Source: Paludibacteraceae bacterium (lineage in GTDB: Bacteria > Bacteroidota > Bacteroidia > Bacteroidales > Paludibacteraceae). From it: 64,000 bases of DNA. Under the pieces are notes generated by a model. That model ran no database searches and was not told the DNA's origin. It was given only the letters and a program-made list of their open reading frames with translations. Shown here one piece after another: positions 1 to 9,502 of this stretch (position 1 is the first letter of the stretch; the number at the start of each line of letters is the position of its first letter). The stretch lies in the NCBI GenBank assembly GCA_024405895.1, contig JAKSNW010000001.1, positions 1 through 64,000 on the forward strand. The letters run 5' to 3'. The position numbers and the translations under genes were made by a program.

Positions 1-336
1 AAACGCATCGTTCGCACCTTTCAACAAAATGTTGAACATAGGAAACGCATCGTTCGCACCTTTCAACAAAATGTTGAACACAGGAAACGCATCGTTCGCA
101 CCTTTCAACAAAATGTTGGAGTCATGAAACGCATCGTTCACACGTTTCAACAAAATGTTGGAGTCAGGAAACGCATCGTTCACACAGTTCAACAAAATGT
201 TGGACACAGGAAACGCATCGTTCACACAGTTCAACAAAATGTTGAAACCATTGAACGCATCGTAAAAGTTAAAAAACATTTTGCGGAAAGTAGGAAACGA
301 ATCGTTCAAACACTTCAACAAAATGCGGAAACCATG
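1..336. repeat. 42-bp tandem repeat array (minisatellite), 8 visible copies
   Basis: Units start at 1, 43, 85, 127, 169, 211, 253 and 295, exactly 42 bp apart; the array may continue upstream of the window. The first six are near identical and the last two are degenerate. Each good unit carries two short palindromes: AACG-CAT-CGTT and TTCAACA-AAA-TGTTGAA (7-bp stem, 3-nt loop; 5 bp in variants). Because 42 is a multiple of 3 and the unit lacks stops in one frame, an apparent open frame runs 124-390 with a 14-residue repeat (KRIVHT.QQNVG). I see no start signal or recognisable domain, so I treat it as a non-coding minisatellite between genes. Positions 337-412 hold nothing else recognisable. 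Confidence 0.9.
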
Positions 337-412
337 CGCAAGATTCGGCAAAGACTTCCCCAAAAGGGAATTTCAATGCTTCATTATTAACTGTTCATCG
401 TTCAAAAATGAA

Positions 413-445
413 GACAAAAAAAGCCGACCCCGTAAGGAATCGGCT
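413..445 (-). terminator. Rho-independent terminator after sufE
   Basis: Read on the minus strand, AGCCGA and TCGGCT pair around a 12-nt segment that can itself pair partly, and a run of T follows. It lies about 25 bp past the sufE stop. Confidence 0.75.
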
Positions 446-469
446 ATATTGTTACGCAATGTCGCAGTG

Positions 470-892
470 TTAGCTGTTTTTGGCTTTGAAAGCGAGCGCA
501 TAGAGGCGCATCTGCTTCATCATGGCGGCAAGTCCGTTGGAACGTGTTGGCGAGAGGTGCTCTTTCAGTCCGATTGCATCGATGAAGTGGAGGTCGGAGT
601 TGAGAATCTCGTCAGGTGTTGAACCAGAGAGCACTTTGATGAGCAACGAGACGATACCTTTCACGATGATGGCATCGCTGTCGCCTTGATAAGTGATGAT
701 ACCGTTGTTATAGTGTGCAGAGAGCCACACCTTGCTTTGACAGCCTTCAATGAGGTTCTGGTCTGTCTTCTCCTTGGAAGGCATCTCTGGGAGCGCATTA
801 CCCAATTCTACGAGGTATTGGTAGCGATCCATCCAGTCATCATAGAGTGAGAACTCGTCGATGACTTCGTTTTGACGTTCTTCTATATTCAT
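470..892 (-). CDS. sufE: SufE family cysteine desulfuration protein
   Basis: 140 aa, the normal length for SufE. It accepts persulfide sulfur from a SufS-type cysteine desulfurase and passes it to the SufBCD scaffold for Fe-S cluster assembly in the cytoplasm. The acceptor is the single cysteine of the motif EGCQSKVWL at residue 51, the position of the active cysteine in E. coli SufE. The C-terminal part (SPTRSNGLAAM) also fits the family. Its start codon overlaps the stop of the upstream membrane-protein gene (ATGA), so the two are probably translationally coupled. No suf operon partner is in view. Confidence 0.93.
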   Translation of the reverse strand: MNIEERQNEVIDEFSLYDDWMDRYQYLVELGNALPEMPSKEKTDQNLIEGCQSKVWLSAHYNNGIITYQGDSDAIIVKGIVSLLIKVLSGSTPDEILNSDLHFIDAIGLKEHLSPTRSNGLAAMMKQMRLYALAFKAKNS

Positions 893-1308
893 TTGTCTGA
901 TTGTTTTACGTTGTTGTTTGTGTGGTTGCCCATGCGACGCTCACTGACGATGAGTAAAGCCTCGTCTTTCAGTTCCTGTGGCAATGTGATGTTACGCAGT
1001 TGCAAACTACGCAACCAGCCTGCCACGTCTGATTCTCGCAGCGAGAACAGCACCTCCTCCACTGCGTCGTATTCCTCCTCAGTGAATGTGTAAGGGTCCT
1101 TGCCAGCCAAGGCATCAAGTTCCTCGTCGTCGAAATAGACAATCTCGTCTGTTGACGACAGCAGACGGTCGCGTTCGCACACGTCGTGAGCGCCGCAGCA
1201 GTCTTCTGGCACCTCTTTCTGGGGTTTGAGGTCCTCTTTCTTGGAAAACACCAGCACCAAACCTACGATAACGAGGAGTGCCGACATGGCAATAAGGATG
1301 AAAGTCAT
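889..1308 (-). CDS. Small single-span membrane protein with CCGAHxxC motif
   Basis: About 139 aa. I place the start at the ATG ending at 1308, because the longer open frame begins upstream of the promoter box at 1394-1402. Residues 2-22 form one hydrophobic segment. It is followed by a charged stretch and a cysteine cluster (DCCGAHDVCERD) that could bind a metal or an Fe-S cluster. The rest is acidic, with FDDEELD and TEEEYD. Small proteins of this kind occur in Bacteroidales, but I know no assigned function. The ATGA overlap with sufE suggests a link to Fe-S metabolism; this is inference from context only. Confidence 0.8.
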   Translation of the reverse strand: MTFILIAMSALLVIVGLVLVFSKKEDLKPQKEVPEDCCGAHDVCERDRLLSSTDEIVYFDDEELDALAGKDPYTFTEEEYDAVEEVLFSLRESDVAGWLRSLQLRNITLPQELKDEALLIVSERRMGNHTNNNVKQSDK

Positions 1309-1393
1309 AGTATAAACCTTGCTTTGTCTTAGGGCGTTTGAAACCATTGCATGCGTATGCTGGGGCAGAGGTTCTGCCTTTCTCAAACGCCGT

Positions 1394-1402
1394 GCAAAGT
1401 TA
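1394..1402 (-). promoter_or_regulatory. Bacteroidetes promoter -7 box for the membrane protein-sufE operon
   Basis: On the minus strand the sequence reads TAACTTTGC, a full match to the Bacteroidetes -7 consensus TAnnTTTGC. It lies about 85 bp before the chosen start codon. No strong -33 TTTG is seen. Confidence 0.6.
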
Positions 1403-1420
1403 CACAAAATTCATAACATA

Positions 1421-1460
1421 TAGAAAAGGCGAACGGAGCTCTATATCTCATAGAACTCCG
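1421..1460 (-). terminator. Terminator after the two-gene surface protein unit
   Basis: On the minus strand an 11-bp stem (CGGAGTTCTAT with ATAGAGCTCCG, one G-T pair, 5-nt loop) is followed by a short T-rich tail. It sits between the small anchor protein gene and the next promoter. Confidence 0.55.
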
Positions 1461-1484
1461 CTCTGATAATAATATAATAAGTTG

Positions 1485-1874
1485 TTACAATTTTTCTGTT
1501 TTGAGAAGCACACGTAAAGCGCGTGCTACTGCAAACAACGCAATGCCAATCAGCAGGCAAAGACCTGAACCGAGAGGAATCTGGTTGGTTGGGTCACCAC
1601 CAGGGAACACCACGTCACCAGTTCCTGCTTCGTCAAAGTGACGTCCGCCATTGTCGAATGGACGAACGATTTGACCGGTCAAACCACCGTTAACGTTGAG
1701 TCCCATGTCAAGGTGTGAGAGAGCACCACCGAATTGCTCTGATGGAGTCTCTGTGCCGAAGAGGGCGTAATCCTCTTCGTACATCATGCCATCGTCGTAT
1801 GTATAGATTTGTGCTTTGAGCACTGCTGGCATCAGCAGCGCCAGGCACACGATCATCAAAAATATCTTTCTCAT
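1485..1874 (-). CDS. Small secreted protein with C-terminal membrane anchor
   Basis: About 129 aa. The start is the ATG ending at 1874, preceded by AGGAGA nine bases upstream, an unusually good ribosome site for this phylum, and followed at once by a classic signal peptide that ends near VLKAQ. The middle is acidic and then glycine-rich (FPGGDPTNQIPLGSG). The C-terminus has a hydrophobic helix and a basic tail (ARALRVLLK). Motif, helix and basic tail together look like a tripartite sorting signal of the PEP-CTERM type or a simple tail anchor. The gene starts 42 bp after the stop of the giant T9SS gene on the same strand, so both are probably in one transcript. Function unknown. Confidence 0.8.
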   Translation of the reverse strand: MRKIFLMIVCLALLMPAVLKAQIYTYDDGMMYEEDYALFGTETPSEQFGGALSHLDMGLNVNGGLTGQIVRPFDNGGRHFDEAGTGDVVFPGGDPTNQIPLGSGLCLLIGIALFAVARALRVLLKTEKL

Positions 1875-1916
1875 TGTTTGTTTTCTCCTAATTAATAGTC
1901 CTACGATTCTCATTTA

Positions 1917-4900
1917 TTATTTAATAACAACTTTCTGTGAGTAGCTCTCGTGCTCGGTCAAAGCTTGAACGGCATAGACGCCGGCAGGCAATGAGAGACC
2001 TACGAACTGGTCGTTAGCAGTCTGGTGAAGGATGCGTTGACCGGCTGCGTTGTACACGTTCACCTCTTTGAGCATATCGTTGCTTGCTACGGTGATTGAG
2101 CCGTCAGGTTGAACGAAGATGTTGATACCACCGTTTTCGGTTACGTCGATACCAGTTGTCTCGTCTACCACTTTCTGGATGAAGTAGCGGATTGCTTCGC
2201 CTTCCTTGGTGGTGTAGATGGTGAGAGGTTCGTCGTTCTCGATGAGGGTTGAGGTGTTAGAGAGCATATCGTGGAGGTAGAGTCTGCAGCCTTCGAAGCT
2301 GTCGGCACCTTCGAATGAGAGGGTGGCGGTGGTAGCGCTTTCGGCGTAAACTGCTACTGGTACGTTGTTGATGTTGCGGAGAGTGTTTACTGCAAGAGCT
2401 CTGCTGTCGGCTACTGAGTAGAGAGATGATGGGGTAAGACCGTTGTCGCCAAGCATTGTCTTAGCATCTTCTTCCTCGTTGTAGTTGTCGTTGGCATCGA
2501 ACTGTTCGCTGATTGAAGCGTAGCTTGTGTGACCACTGGCAACAGACTTCATGTAGAGAGTGCTTGCAGGAGCTGCTACTGTTTTAGCTACAGGTTTTGT
2601 AGTTACTGCGCTTGTTGGAACGGTAACAGTGATTGATGTGTTGACTGAATTTGAAGCCTTAACCATGATAGCACGTTGTGGTGCGATGTAGCCAGGAACA
2701 AGGTCGCCATAGTCGGTTGTGTTCAAGTTGGTGTTGGTGCCTGCGTAATCTGTCCAAGCTTGTGAGTTACCCTTTTCAGCGTGGAAGTAGTGATACTCTG
2801 GAGCGAGATTGCGGTTAGCTTTGAGGAACTCTTCAATATCGATGTAAGCCATGGTTGGGTTACCGAAGATGAAGTAGTCGCCATTACCAACTGTCAAGGT
2901 GTATGTGCCTGTGTAGTTGTCTTTGTCGTAAGCCAATTTCACGCTGTTGTCAGTACGAGGAGTATTCTCGAACTTACCGGTTGGGTTGCCGTAGCTGTAG
3001 TAGTAGAGTTTATCCTCAGTCTTAGGCAAGCGAACGATTACCTCGTCGTTAATGCCTTTGGCTGCATCGTAAGGCCAAACGGCTGTACCTGCACCAGCGT
3101 TGTATTGTTGAGCTACGCCGTTGAAGTTGGTTGTCCAGTTGCCCTGATCTTGAAGGATAGTGCTTTGGGTTGTACCGCTCCAACTTACGTTGTGGTTGGC
3201 TGCTGTTACAGTGTTGTACATCTTCTGCCAGAAGCGAACGTTGTAGTTACCGTCGTAAGTAGCAGAACCGAAGAGTTCAGAGTTGTCATTGTTACCAGGT
3301 ACGTAGAAGTCGCCTGAGTACATGCCCTGCATTGGCATACCAACGAGGTTCCAGCGAGTTGCTGGGAGAGCCATATCGATGTAAGCGTTGGTGTATTTGA
3401 GCACCTGTTGGTTGCCCATCATTGCTTTGGTATCGAAGTAGATGTCGTGAGCAGTTGCATTTGCAAAGTAGTAGTCATAATCTACATATTTCTGATAACC
3501 GAGTTCTTTACCGTCAATTGCATCAGGAAGAATTGGGTAAACGTTGTTGTCTTCGTTGGCAACGATTACATTGGTGCTTACACCTGGAATGAAGCCGCTG
3601 TGGCGGATAATATTGCCTTGTGAGTCGGCTGTGCTCCAGTTGGCATCATTGTTCCATGCGGTGTTGCCACCCATTGGAGTCCAGAGAGCGTATGAAGGAG
3701 TTACTTTTACAAGGAAGTAGTTGGTACCAGTCTGACAGTTTTGGTCTGCACCACTGACGATACCGAAAGTTGCTTGAATTGCGTATTCGTAACCTTCTTT
3801 GAAGATTGGGTCACCATTGGCGTCAAACAAACCTGCAGCGCTCAATTGTGCTGGGGTAAGAGTCAAACCATTGGTTGTATTGAAACCGCTGAAGTCATAA
3901 GTATTGCCAAGAATGCTTACTTCAGAAGTGATGGCAGGGTCAGTAGTAAAGTCTGGAACAAGTTCAATGCTTTGGATCTGCACATTGGTCTTGTTGCGGA
4001 TACCCATGAAGATACCTTTGCTTCTGATCTCACTGACATAAAGACGGGTTGCAGCCACACGTTTGTCGGCTTCTGCATCAGCACCATCATAACTAATGCC
4101 AGGACCAGATGGTTTACCGAATTTCAAAGTACCGGTTGCTGTTGGTTTTGCTGAAATGGTGGTAGTCATCTGACCGAGGCAGACGTTTGCACCTGGAAGT
4201 GGGTTGCCATATTTGTCAACCAATGGAGAAACACCGTCTTTTGCTGTTACAGTACCATTGATTGGGAAGATGGTCAAGTTAACGCTTTCGCCTGCGCTGA
4301 GGTATTCGTTGTGAGCATTCTCATAGAGTACGAGATAACCATCAGCTACCAAGCTTTGAACTACCTGAAGTTCTGCCAATGAGAGTTTGCCTTGAGCCTT
4401 AACGGTCTTGACATCGGTTGCATTAGGGAACTCATCGCGGAAGTTATAGATAGCTGTAACGATTGTTGTTGAGTCGTAAGCAGAAGGATTCTTAGCGCCT
4501 GTACCGAGGTGGAACTTCAACCAGTCGGCACGAACGAGTGCTTCCACTTCGTTTACTTCTTGAGCATCATCGTCAACAACGTTGATTTTGAGGATAGGTT
4601 TGAGTTCGTGGATTTGCTGAGCGCAAAGGTCACCATTTACATTTTCATAGGTTACCTCACCGTCAATACGGAGTGCTTGAGGCACGTTTACTGTAATAGC
4701 ACTTTGGAAGCCGCAAGCACCTTGAGCCAGACGACCGAACATAGGGTCTTTGTTACCATCAACTGCAACCAATTCAACGGTGTAGTCAATACCTTTCTTC
4801 ATTTGGTCGGTTACGTGAACGATATAGAGTACGTAAGCACTGGTGTTGTTGACAGTCTCTGTTACATAGCCATAGTACATATCTGAGGAACCAGTATTGG

Positions 4901-7541
4901 CCACAGCTGCGGTGATAAGGTCGCTCAATTTTTGGAAATAGCCACCGTTTTGATTCAACATAGTTGATTCAAAAGTTGCGTCAGGATAGGTTCTAAACAA
5001 ATTGCTGCCAATCTTACCATATTTAGTACCAAGATCTGTTTTGCCTGTAGTAGCAGGATTAACCAAATAGTTCAATTGCAAAGGCTGAGCCGGAGTAGTA
5101 CCATGGGCTGTTGATTCGTCGCGCCACTGATAGTAGAAGTCGGTGTTGGCGGCTACGGTATTGGTGTAGTTTACGCGAACCACAGAGGTGATTTTGTCTG
5201 AGGTCTGGTCGCACTTTACTTCACCTTGATAAGGGAGCACAGGTGCTTTACCTTTCCAGATTTGGATATCGTCGATTGCAAAGTCGTTACCAGAGGTGTT
5301 TGTACCGTTGTTCACGATTTTGAGACGGAATTCATCGTAGGTTGTATTATCGTTTCGTACCAACTCAAATACATATTGATACCATGAGCCACCCTTTGTT
5401 ACGTCGCCAGTGGTGAAGGTTGTGATAATGGTTTCGGCTTGTTCGTTTGCACCTGGGTTGTATTTGATACCAGTTACCACGAAGTTAAGGTTAGGACGGG
5501 TGACGTTAGAATTATTGTTCAAGTCGGCAATACGTGCGGTGAACAACATCTTGGCGCCGTCGCAGAGTTGACCGTCGATTTTCAAGTTAGCAACAGTACC
5601 AGGGGCTGATGCTGCGTCGATATAAAGGAACTGACCGTTTGGTGTGCCCAATGTAGGGTTACCGAAACCAGAGGCTGAGCTCAAGATAGCATATTCGCCC
5701 CAGTAAGCATAAGTACCAGTTGCACCATTTTCTGTGCCTTGAGTACCGCCGCCAGAGTTACGGGCAACGCCGGAGTAGGTTGAGAAACCGTATGAGCATT
5801 CATCCCATTCAAGTGGTGAACCAGTGAATGAGTCGAAATCTTGAGTAGCAGGGAGAATGTTGTTTTCTGGGTCGTATTGGTAAATACGCTGAAGAGATGC
5901 TTGGTCGTAACCAGTTACTACACCATTGGCAGCACTGATGGTCTTGCTGGCGTCTACAACAGTGATTTCGTATTTTGCAACGTAATAGGTTGTATTGTTA
6001 CCGGTATAAGTTACATAGTAAACTTTAGTGCCAGTTGTAGAACCAGAGTTAAAGCGGAAGACACGGTTATTTTGTTTGGTAGCAGTAACATTGTCAGTGC
6101 CATCTGTGAGATGCCAGTTGTTAGCATTAGACATGCTGCCAGTAGCATAGTCACCGAAATAGTAGTTATCGAAGGTGTTATCAAGCGCGAGGTTAATGGT
6201 TTTGCCAGAAGGCACTACTAATTTATGTGTCTCGTAAACATTTGAAGTGCTGGTACAAGATTCCATTTTTGCAACCACTTCAGAAGCAGAGCGAATATCG
6301 AAGATGGCACGATAGCTCAAAGTTGGCTCAGTGAAGTTGCCAGAAGCAACGGTGCCACTATAGTCGTAATAGTTGGAAACATCACAGGCAATTTGCACTG
6401 CAGTACCTTGATAACGGTAAGCAGCGTTAGTTGCATTTGAGTTTGTGTTTGCATTACCTGTTCTGATATAACCTGCGGTGGTATAAGGGAAATTGGTTGC
6501 ATTGAGACCAGACAGTTTAATGTTACCGTCTGTGCTATAGTTGTACCAACGGCAGTAGCCGCGGAAGTCATTCTCTGGGAGAGGCAATGTTTTCTGCTCG
6601 CCCTGTCCCATATAGATGGTAGCGTTGTAGGTATGAACACCTTGTCTACCGTTTTCCAATGCGCGGTTTGATGCGCCTGCCTTGTGATGGAAGGTGATGG
6701 TAGTTGGGGTATCAGAAGGATCAGGTGTATTAGCGTCTTGTTGAATTGATGCTGTTGCTGTATACGTATTATTATTATTATTAATATTGTATGTAGCAGT
6801 AAGTGTATTGGTACGTGCAGTTGTTGCAGTGTTTTGAGTAAACACTACTGATGCATTATCACCTGTAGCGGTAACCGTTGCCCAAGTGTTGTCAGCAATA
6901 GAAAAGATTGGTGTGGCACTAACCTCTTCACGAATTACTACAGGATTAGTAATCGTAGCGTAACCTGTAGCAGTATAGGTGGTAGTTGTGGTTTTGTCTC
7001 TTCTCAGTTTTGCTTCGAAAGAATGATTGCCACCATTTTTAGAAACTACCTGGCTGTTAGGAGTAATTTCTGCCTGGTAGTTACCGTAAGTTGTATTTAC
7101 GCTTGAGGTATATTTGACAATTGTTGGGCGTCTGTTATTTTGTGTCTGTAAGTTACCCCAACCGCTATTGTAACCAATGTAGTAATCATACAAACCTTCA
7201 TAATAAAACTGGTTACTGCTATTTACAGACCAGTATCGCGCAGTCTGGTTAAGAGCAAGTTGTCGAGATGTAATACCTACATTTGGAACTGCATACTGAT
7301 TGTTTGCAAGGTTTTTAATGGAAAAAGTATTTCTACTTGCATTTTTTGTAACAACCCACAACGAAGCTGTAGTAGGCGTTGTCAAGTCGGTAATGGCATT
7401 GCCATTAGTCGACAAGTAGTGCGTTGTATTACCATTTTTGTAGGTAATAGCAATGATGTCATTTGTCTGTAGATTTTGTCCCCACAGCGCCAATGGCAAC
7501 ATCATCATCAAGAAGCATAGTGTTAGGAAAATGCGTCTCAT
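1917..7541 (-). CDS. Giant T9SS-exported surface protein (1874 aa)
   Basis: Residues 1-21 are a signal peptide ending in ALWGQ. Residues about 22-150 are a Ser/Asn/aromatic-rich region that could be a beta-trefoil or fascin-like fold. Residues about 155-275 resemble BACON or Ig-like beta domains ending in ATASIQQDA. Later segments include a jelly-roll-like part (FAIDDIQIWKG) and a region with NTAWNNDANWS and WNLVGMPMQGMYSGDFYV, seen in other Bacteroidetes adhesins. The last 75 or so residues are a T9SS type A sorting domain: DGSITVAS, LKEVNVYNAAGQ, LPAGVYAVQA and final SQKVVIK. Export by T9SS to the cell surface is inferred from this domain. No enzyme motif was seen, so a structural or adhesive role is likely. 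The composition is rich in Asn and Thr. Confidence 0.88.
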   Translation of the reverse strand: MRRIFLTLCFLMMMLPLALWGQNLQTNDIIAITYKNGNTTHYLSTNGNAITDLTTPTTASLWVVTKNASRNTFSIKNLANNQYAVPNVGITSRQLALNQTARYWSVNSSNQFYYEGLYDYYIGYNSGWGNLQTQNNRRPTIVKYTSSVNTTYGNYQAEITPNSQVVSKNGGNHSFEAKLRRDKTTTTTYTATGYATITNPVVIREEVSATPIFSIADNTWATVTATGDNASVVFTQNTATTARTNTLTATYNINNNNNTYTATASIQQDANTPDPSDTPTTITFHHKAGASNRALENGRQGVHTYNATIYMGQGEQKTLPLPENDFRGYCRWYNYSTDGNIKLSGLNATNFPYTTAGYIRTGNANTNSNATNAAYRYQGTAVQIACDVSNYYDYSGTVASGNFTEPTLSYRAIFDIRSASEVVAKMESCTSTSNVYETHKLVVPSGKTINLALDNTFDNYYFGDYATGSMSNANNWHLTDGTDNVTATKQNNRVFRFNSGSTTGTKVYYVTYTGNNTTYYVAKYEITVVDASKTISAANGVVTGYDQASLQRIYQYDPENNILPATQDFDSFTGSPLEWDECSYGFSTYSGVARNSGGGTQGTENGATGTYAYWGEYAILSSASGFGNPTLGTPNGQFLYIDAASAPGTVANLKIDGQLCDGAKMLFTARIADLNNNSNVTRPNLNFVVTGIKYNPGANEQAETIITTFTTGDVTKGGSWYQYVFELVRNDNTTYDEFRLKIVNNGTNTSGNDFAIDDIQIWKGKAPVLPYQGEVKCDQTSDKITSVVRVNYTNTVAANTDFYYQWRDESTAHGTTPAQPLQLNYLVNPATTGKTDLGTKYGKIGSNLFRTYPDATFESTMLNQNGGYFQKLSDLITAAVANTGSSDMYYGYVTETVNNTSAYVLYIVHVTDQMKKGIDYTVELVAVDGNKDPMFGRLAQGACGFQSAITVNVPQALRIDGEVTYENVNGDLCAQQIHELKPILKINVVDDDAQEVNEVEALVRADWLKFHLGTGAKNPSAYDSTTIVTAIYNFRDEFPNATDVKTVKAQGKLSLAELQVVQSLVADGYLVLYENAHNEYLSAGESVNLTIFPINGTVTAKDGVSPLVDKYGNPLPGANVCLGQMTTTISAKPTATGTLKFGKPSGPGISYDGADAEADKRVAATRLYVSEIRSKGIFMGIRNKTNVQIQSIELVPDFTTDPAITSEVSILGNTYDFSGFNTTNGLTLTPAQLSAAGLFDANGDPIFKEGYEYAIQATFGIVSGADQNCQTGTNYFLVKVTPSYALWTPMGGNTAWNNDANWSTADSQGNIIRHSGFIPGVSTNVIVANEDNNVYPILPDAIDGKELGYQKYVDYDYYFANATAHDIYFDTKAMMGNQQVLKYTNAYIDMALPATRWNLVGMPMQGMYSGDFYVPGNNDNSELFGSATYDGNYNVRFWQKMYNTVTAANHNVSWSGTTQSTILQDQGNWTTNFNGVAQQYNAGAGTAVWPYDAAKGINDEVIVRLPKTEDKLYYYSYGNPTGKFENTPRTDNSVKLAYDKDNYTGTYTLTVGNGDYFIFGNPTMAYIDIEEFLKANRNLAPEYHYFHAEKGNSQAWTDYAGTNTNLNTTDYGDLVPGYIAPQRAIMVKASNSVNTSITVTVPTSAVTTKPVAKTVAAPASTLYMKSVASGHTSYASISEQFDANDNYNEEEDAKTMLGDNGLTPSSLYSVADSRALAVNTLRNINNVPVAVYAESATTATLSFEGADSFEGCRLYLHDMLSNTSTLIENDEPLTIYTTKEGEAIRYFIQKVVDETTGIDVTENGGINIFVQPDGSITVASNDMLKEVNVYNAAGQRILHQTANDQFVGLSLPAGVYAVQALTEHESYSQKVVIK

Positions 7542-8261
7542 TGTTTTGTTAGAAGAGTTTTGAGTTAGAAAATTGTGTTTATTATATTACTATTGTATTA
7601 TTGTAACAAAATTTCGCGGCACATCACCCCGTACCAGGAGGTGATGGCGCGAATTATAGTCTTTACAATATTTAATAGTCTAAAAGCAAAGTGGAGCGTA
7701 GGAGACTATAAAAAATCATGTGTTTGTTGTAAGTCTTTACAGGCGGTAATCTCCCCGTTTTTCCAGTGGCAAAATTACATGTTTTCTATACGCGCGAGAA
7801 GGGGGTGTTTTTTGCGTTTTTTGGGCTGTGACCGATTTGTACAAATGGCAAATGGTAAAAACCCCGATTTTTTAGGGCGTTTAGGTGTTTAACAGTAAAT
7901 TTGAGACAGGGTAAAAAAGTCCGTTTTGTCCAATATTTTTTCCGTTTTGTCCTATTTTTTGCCGAGAATTTGGGCCGAAAAACGGGGTCTTGAGTGGTTC
8001 AAATGGGAAAAATTTCGTCACTTTTTTGCGTTTGGTTTTCAAAAATGATTTTTGCACAAAACGGAACGGAAAGAGGGGTTCAGAAAATGAAAATTCTTCG
8101 ATGAAAAGAGGATTTTTTGCGTTTCAAGCGGTTTTTCGTGGCCGCCGATCGGATGGAAGGATTTGCATCTCCTGAATGGTTGCCGACAATTTGGATTCCT
8201 GAAATTTCATTTTGCGAATGGAAGCAACGAAATGGTTTCGGCTCATGCACATTTTGTGAAG
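7542..8261. other. Intergenic, AT-rich, no gene seen
   Basis: This is the 5' flank of the minus-strand giant gene plus 500 bp of unassigned DNA. It contains two close copies of CCGTTTTGTCC near 7920-7955. The short open frames here have no family features, and I see no clear TAnnTTTG box for the giant gene. Confidence 0.6.
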
Positions 8262-8998
8262 GTAGGTTGGTCTTTACTTTTGCCCCTTCAGGGCGACTTT
8301 CTATTCAGATGGATATTTCCCCAGGGTGTTACCCTGGGCTTGGGACTACAACCCCTTCAGGGTTGTGGATGATGTATCGAAATCAATCCGCGTGATTATG
8401 GCGATAAAACACCCGGGGCAACGACTCCTAAGCCCTTCAGGGTTGCGGATTATGTATCGCAATTTATTCGCATGATTATGGCAACAAAGCGCCCCAACGG
8501 GGCAGCAAGTTCTAAGCCTAGGGCAACGCCCTAGGAATAGTATCTACACACTACATACGCCCTGAAAGGGCAACAGTAAGCCACCTAACGCAACTTATAA
8601 CACATCTACTTTTGCCCCTTCAGGGCGACTTCCTATTCGGATGGATATTTCCCCAGGGTGCTACCCTGGGCTTGGAACTACAACCCCTTCAGGGTTGTGG
8701 ATGATGTACCGAAATCAATCCGCATGATTATGGCGATAAAACACCCGGGGCAACGACTCCTAAGCCCTTCAGGGTTGCGGATTATGTATCGCAATTTATT
8801 CGCATGATTATGGCAACAAAGCGCCCCAACGGGGCAACAAGTTCTAAGCTCTTCAGGGTTGTGATTATGTATTGAAATCAATCCGCGTGATTATGGCAAC
8901 AAAGCGCCCCAACGGGGCAGCAAGTTCTAAGCCTAGGGCAACGCCCTAGGGATATATATTCACACACAGCACATACGCCCTGAAAGGGCAACAGTAAA
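8262..8998. repeat. REP-type palindrome array, downstream side of the RAYT gene
   Basis: Several hairpin classes recur in a fixed order: GCCC-CTTCA-GGGC; CCCAGGGT-GTT-ACCCTGGG (8-bp stem); CAACCC-CTTCA-GGGTTG; GCCCC-AAC-GGGGC; CCTAGGGC-AAC-GCCCTAGG (8-bp stem); GCCCT-GAA-AGGGC. The block that starts at 8277 recurs at 8611, and the same block is found beyond the transposase at 9517 and 9770. The link sequence GCATGATTATGGC(A/G)A also repeats. The regular hairpin order, the lack of unique spacers and the adjacent RAYT gene support a REP array. Confidence 0.9.
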
Positions 8999-8999
8999 A

Positions 9000-9455
9000 C
9001 TAATCACTTAACACATAATCTTCGTTATAATCCACATGATATAATTGAAGAAATGCTAAATACTCCTCACGAAAAGTTCTTTTGCGATGATGTTCTTGTT
9101 GATTCTTGATATATTCCAAAGTCGGTTCAACACCATTCTGACCTACCGAGAAAATCGCATAACCCGATTGCCAAGCAAACGTATTATAATGAGTATGGAG
9201 AGTTTTAATCCAACGGCTACTGTTTCTCTTTACTTCTTGTATTAAATGTGAGATTGTAACTTCTCTCGACATTTCACATAAGATATGCACATGATCTTCC
9301 GTACCATTTGTCCACATATTCAAACAACCAGTTGCATTAACCAACTGTCCAATATATGAGTGTAATCGTTCGAGATCTTCAGGACGAATGTACGAACTTC
9401 TCGATTTTATGTGGAAAATAATATGCAGATATATTTTACTAAGTGACTGCGCCAT
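9000..9455 (-). CDS. REP-associated tyrosine transposase (RAYT, Y1/IS200-like)
   Basis: 151 aa, full length for an IS200/RAYT-type Y1 transposase. The HUH motif is H55-V-H57 (EDHVHILC). The candidate catalytic tyrosine is Y115 in LEYIKNQQEHH, in the usual place with glutamines four and five residues later. The reaction would be single-strand DNA cleavage with a 5'-phosphotyrosine intermediate. It lies between two REP arrays that carry the same hairpins, the normal arrangement for RAYTs, which are thought to mobilise REP elements in trans. Its promoter box is at 9478-9486. The reading frame looks intact, so it may be active. Confidence 0.9.
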   Translation of the reverse strand: MAQSLSKIYLHIIFHIKSRSSYIRPEDLERLHSYIGQLVNATGCLNMWTNGTEDHVHILCEMSREVTISHLIQEVKRNSSRWIKTLHTHYNTFAWQSGYAIFSVGQNGVEPTLEYIKNQQEHHRKRTFREEYLAFLQLYHVDYNEDYVLSD

Positions 9456-9477
9456 ATTGTGTGGATGTTGTTTCGAT

Positions 9478-9486
9478 GCAAAAGTA
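9478..9486 (-). promoter_or_regulatory. Promoter -7 box of the RAYT gene
   Basis: On the minus strand this reads TACTTTTGC, matching TAnnTTTGC, and lies 22 bp before the start codon. It sits between the transposase and the upstream REP array, so the gene has its own promoter. Confidence 0.6.
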
Positions 9487-9502
9487 CATATTTTTTCTTA
9501 AT

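Noticed and set aside
1..336. CRISPR-like regular repeats
   Set aside because: The 42-bp units follow each other without unique spacers and no cas genes are near, so this is a tandem minisatellite.
124..390. 88-aa open frame across the repeat array
   Set aside because: It is produced by a 42-bp repeat without stops; no ribosome site, signal peptide or family similarity is visible.
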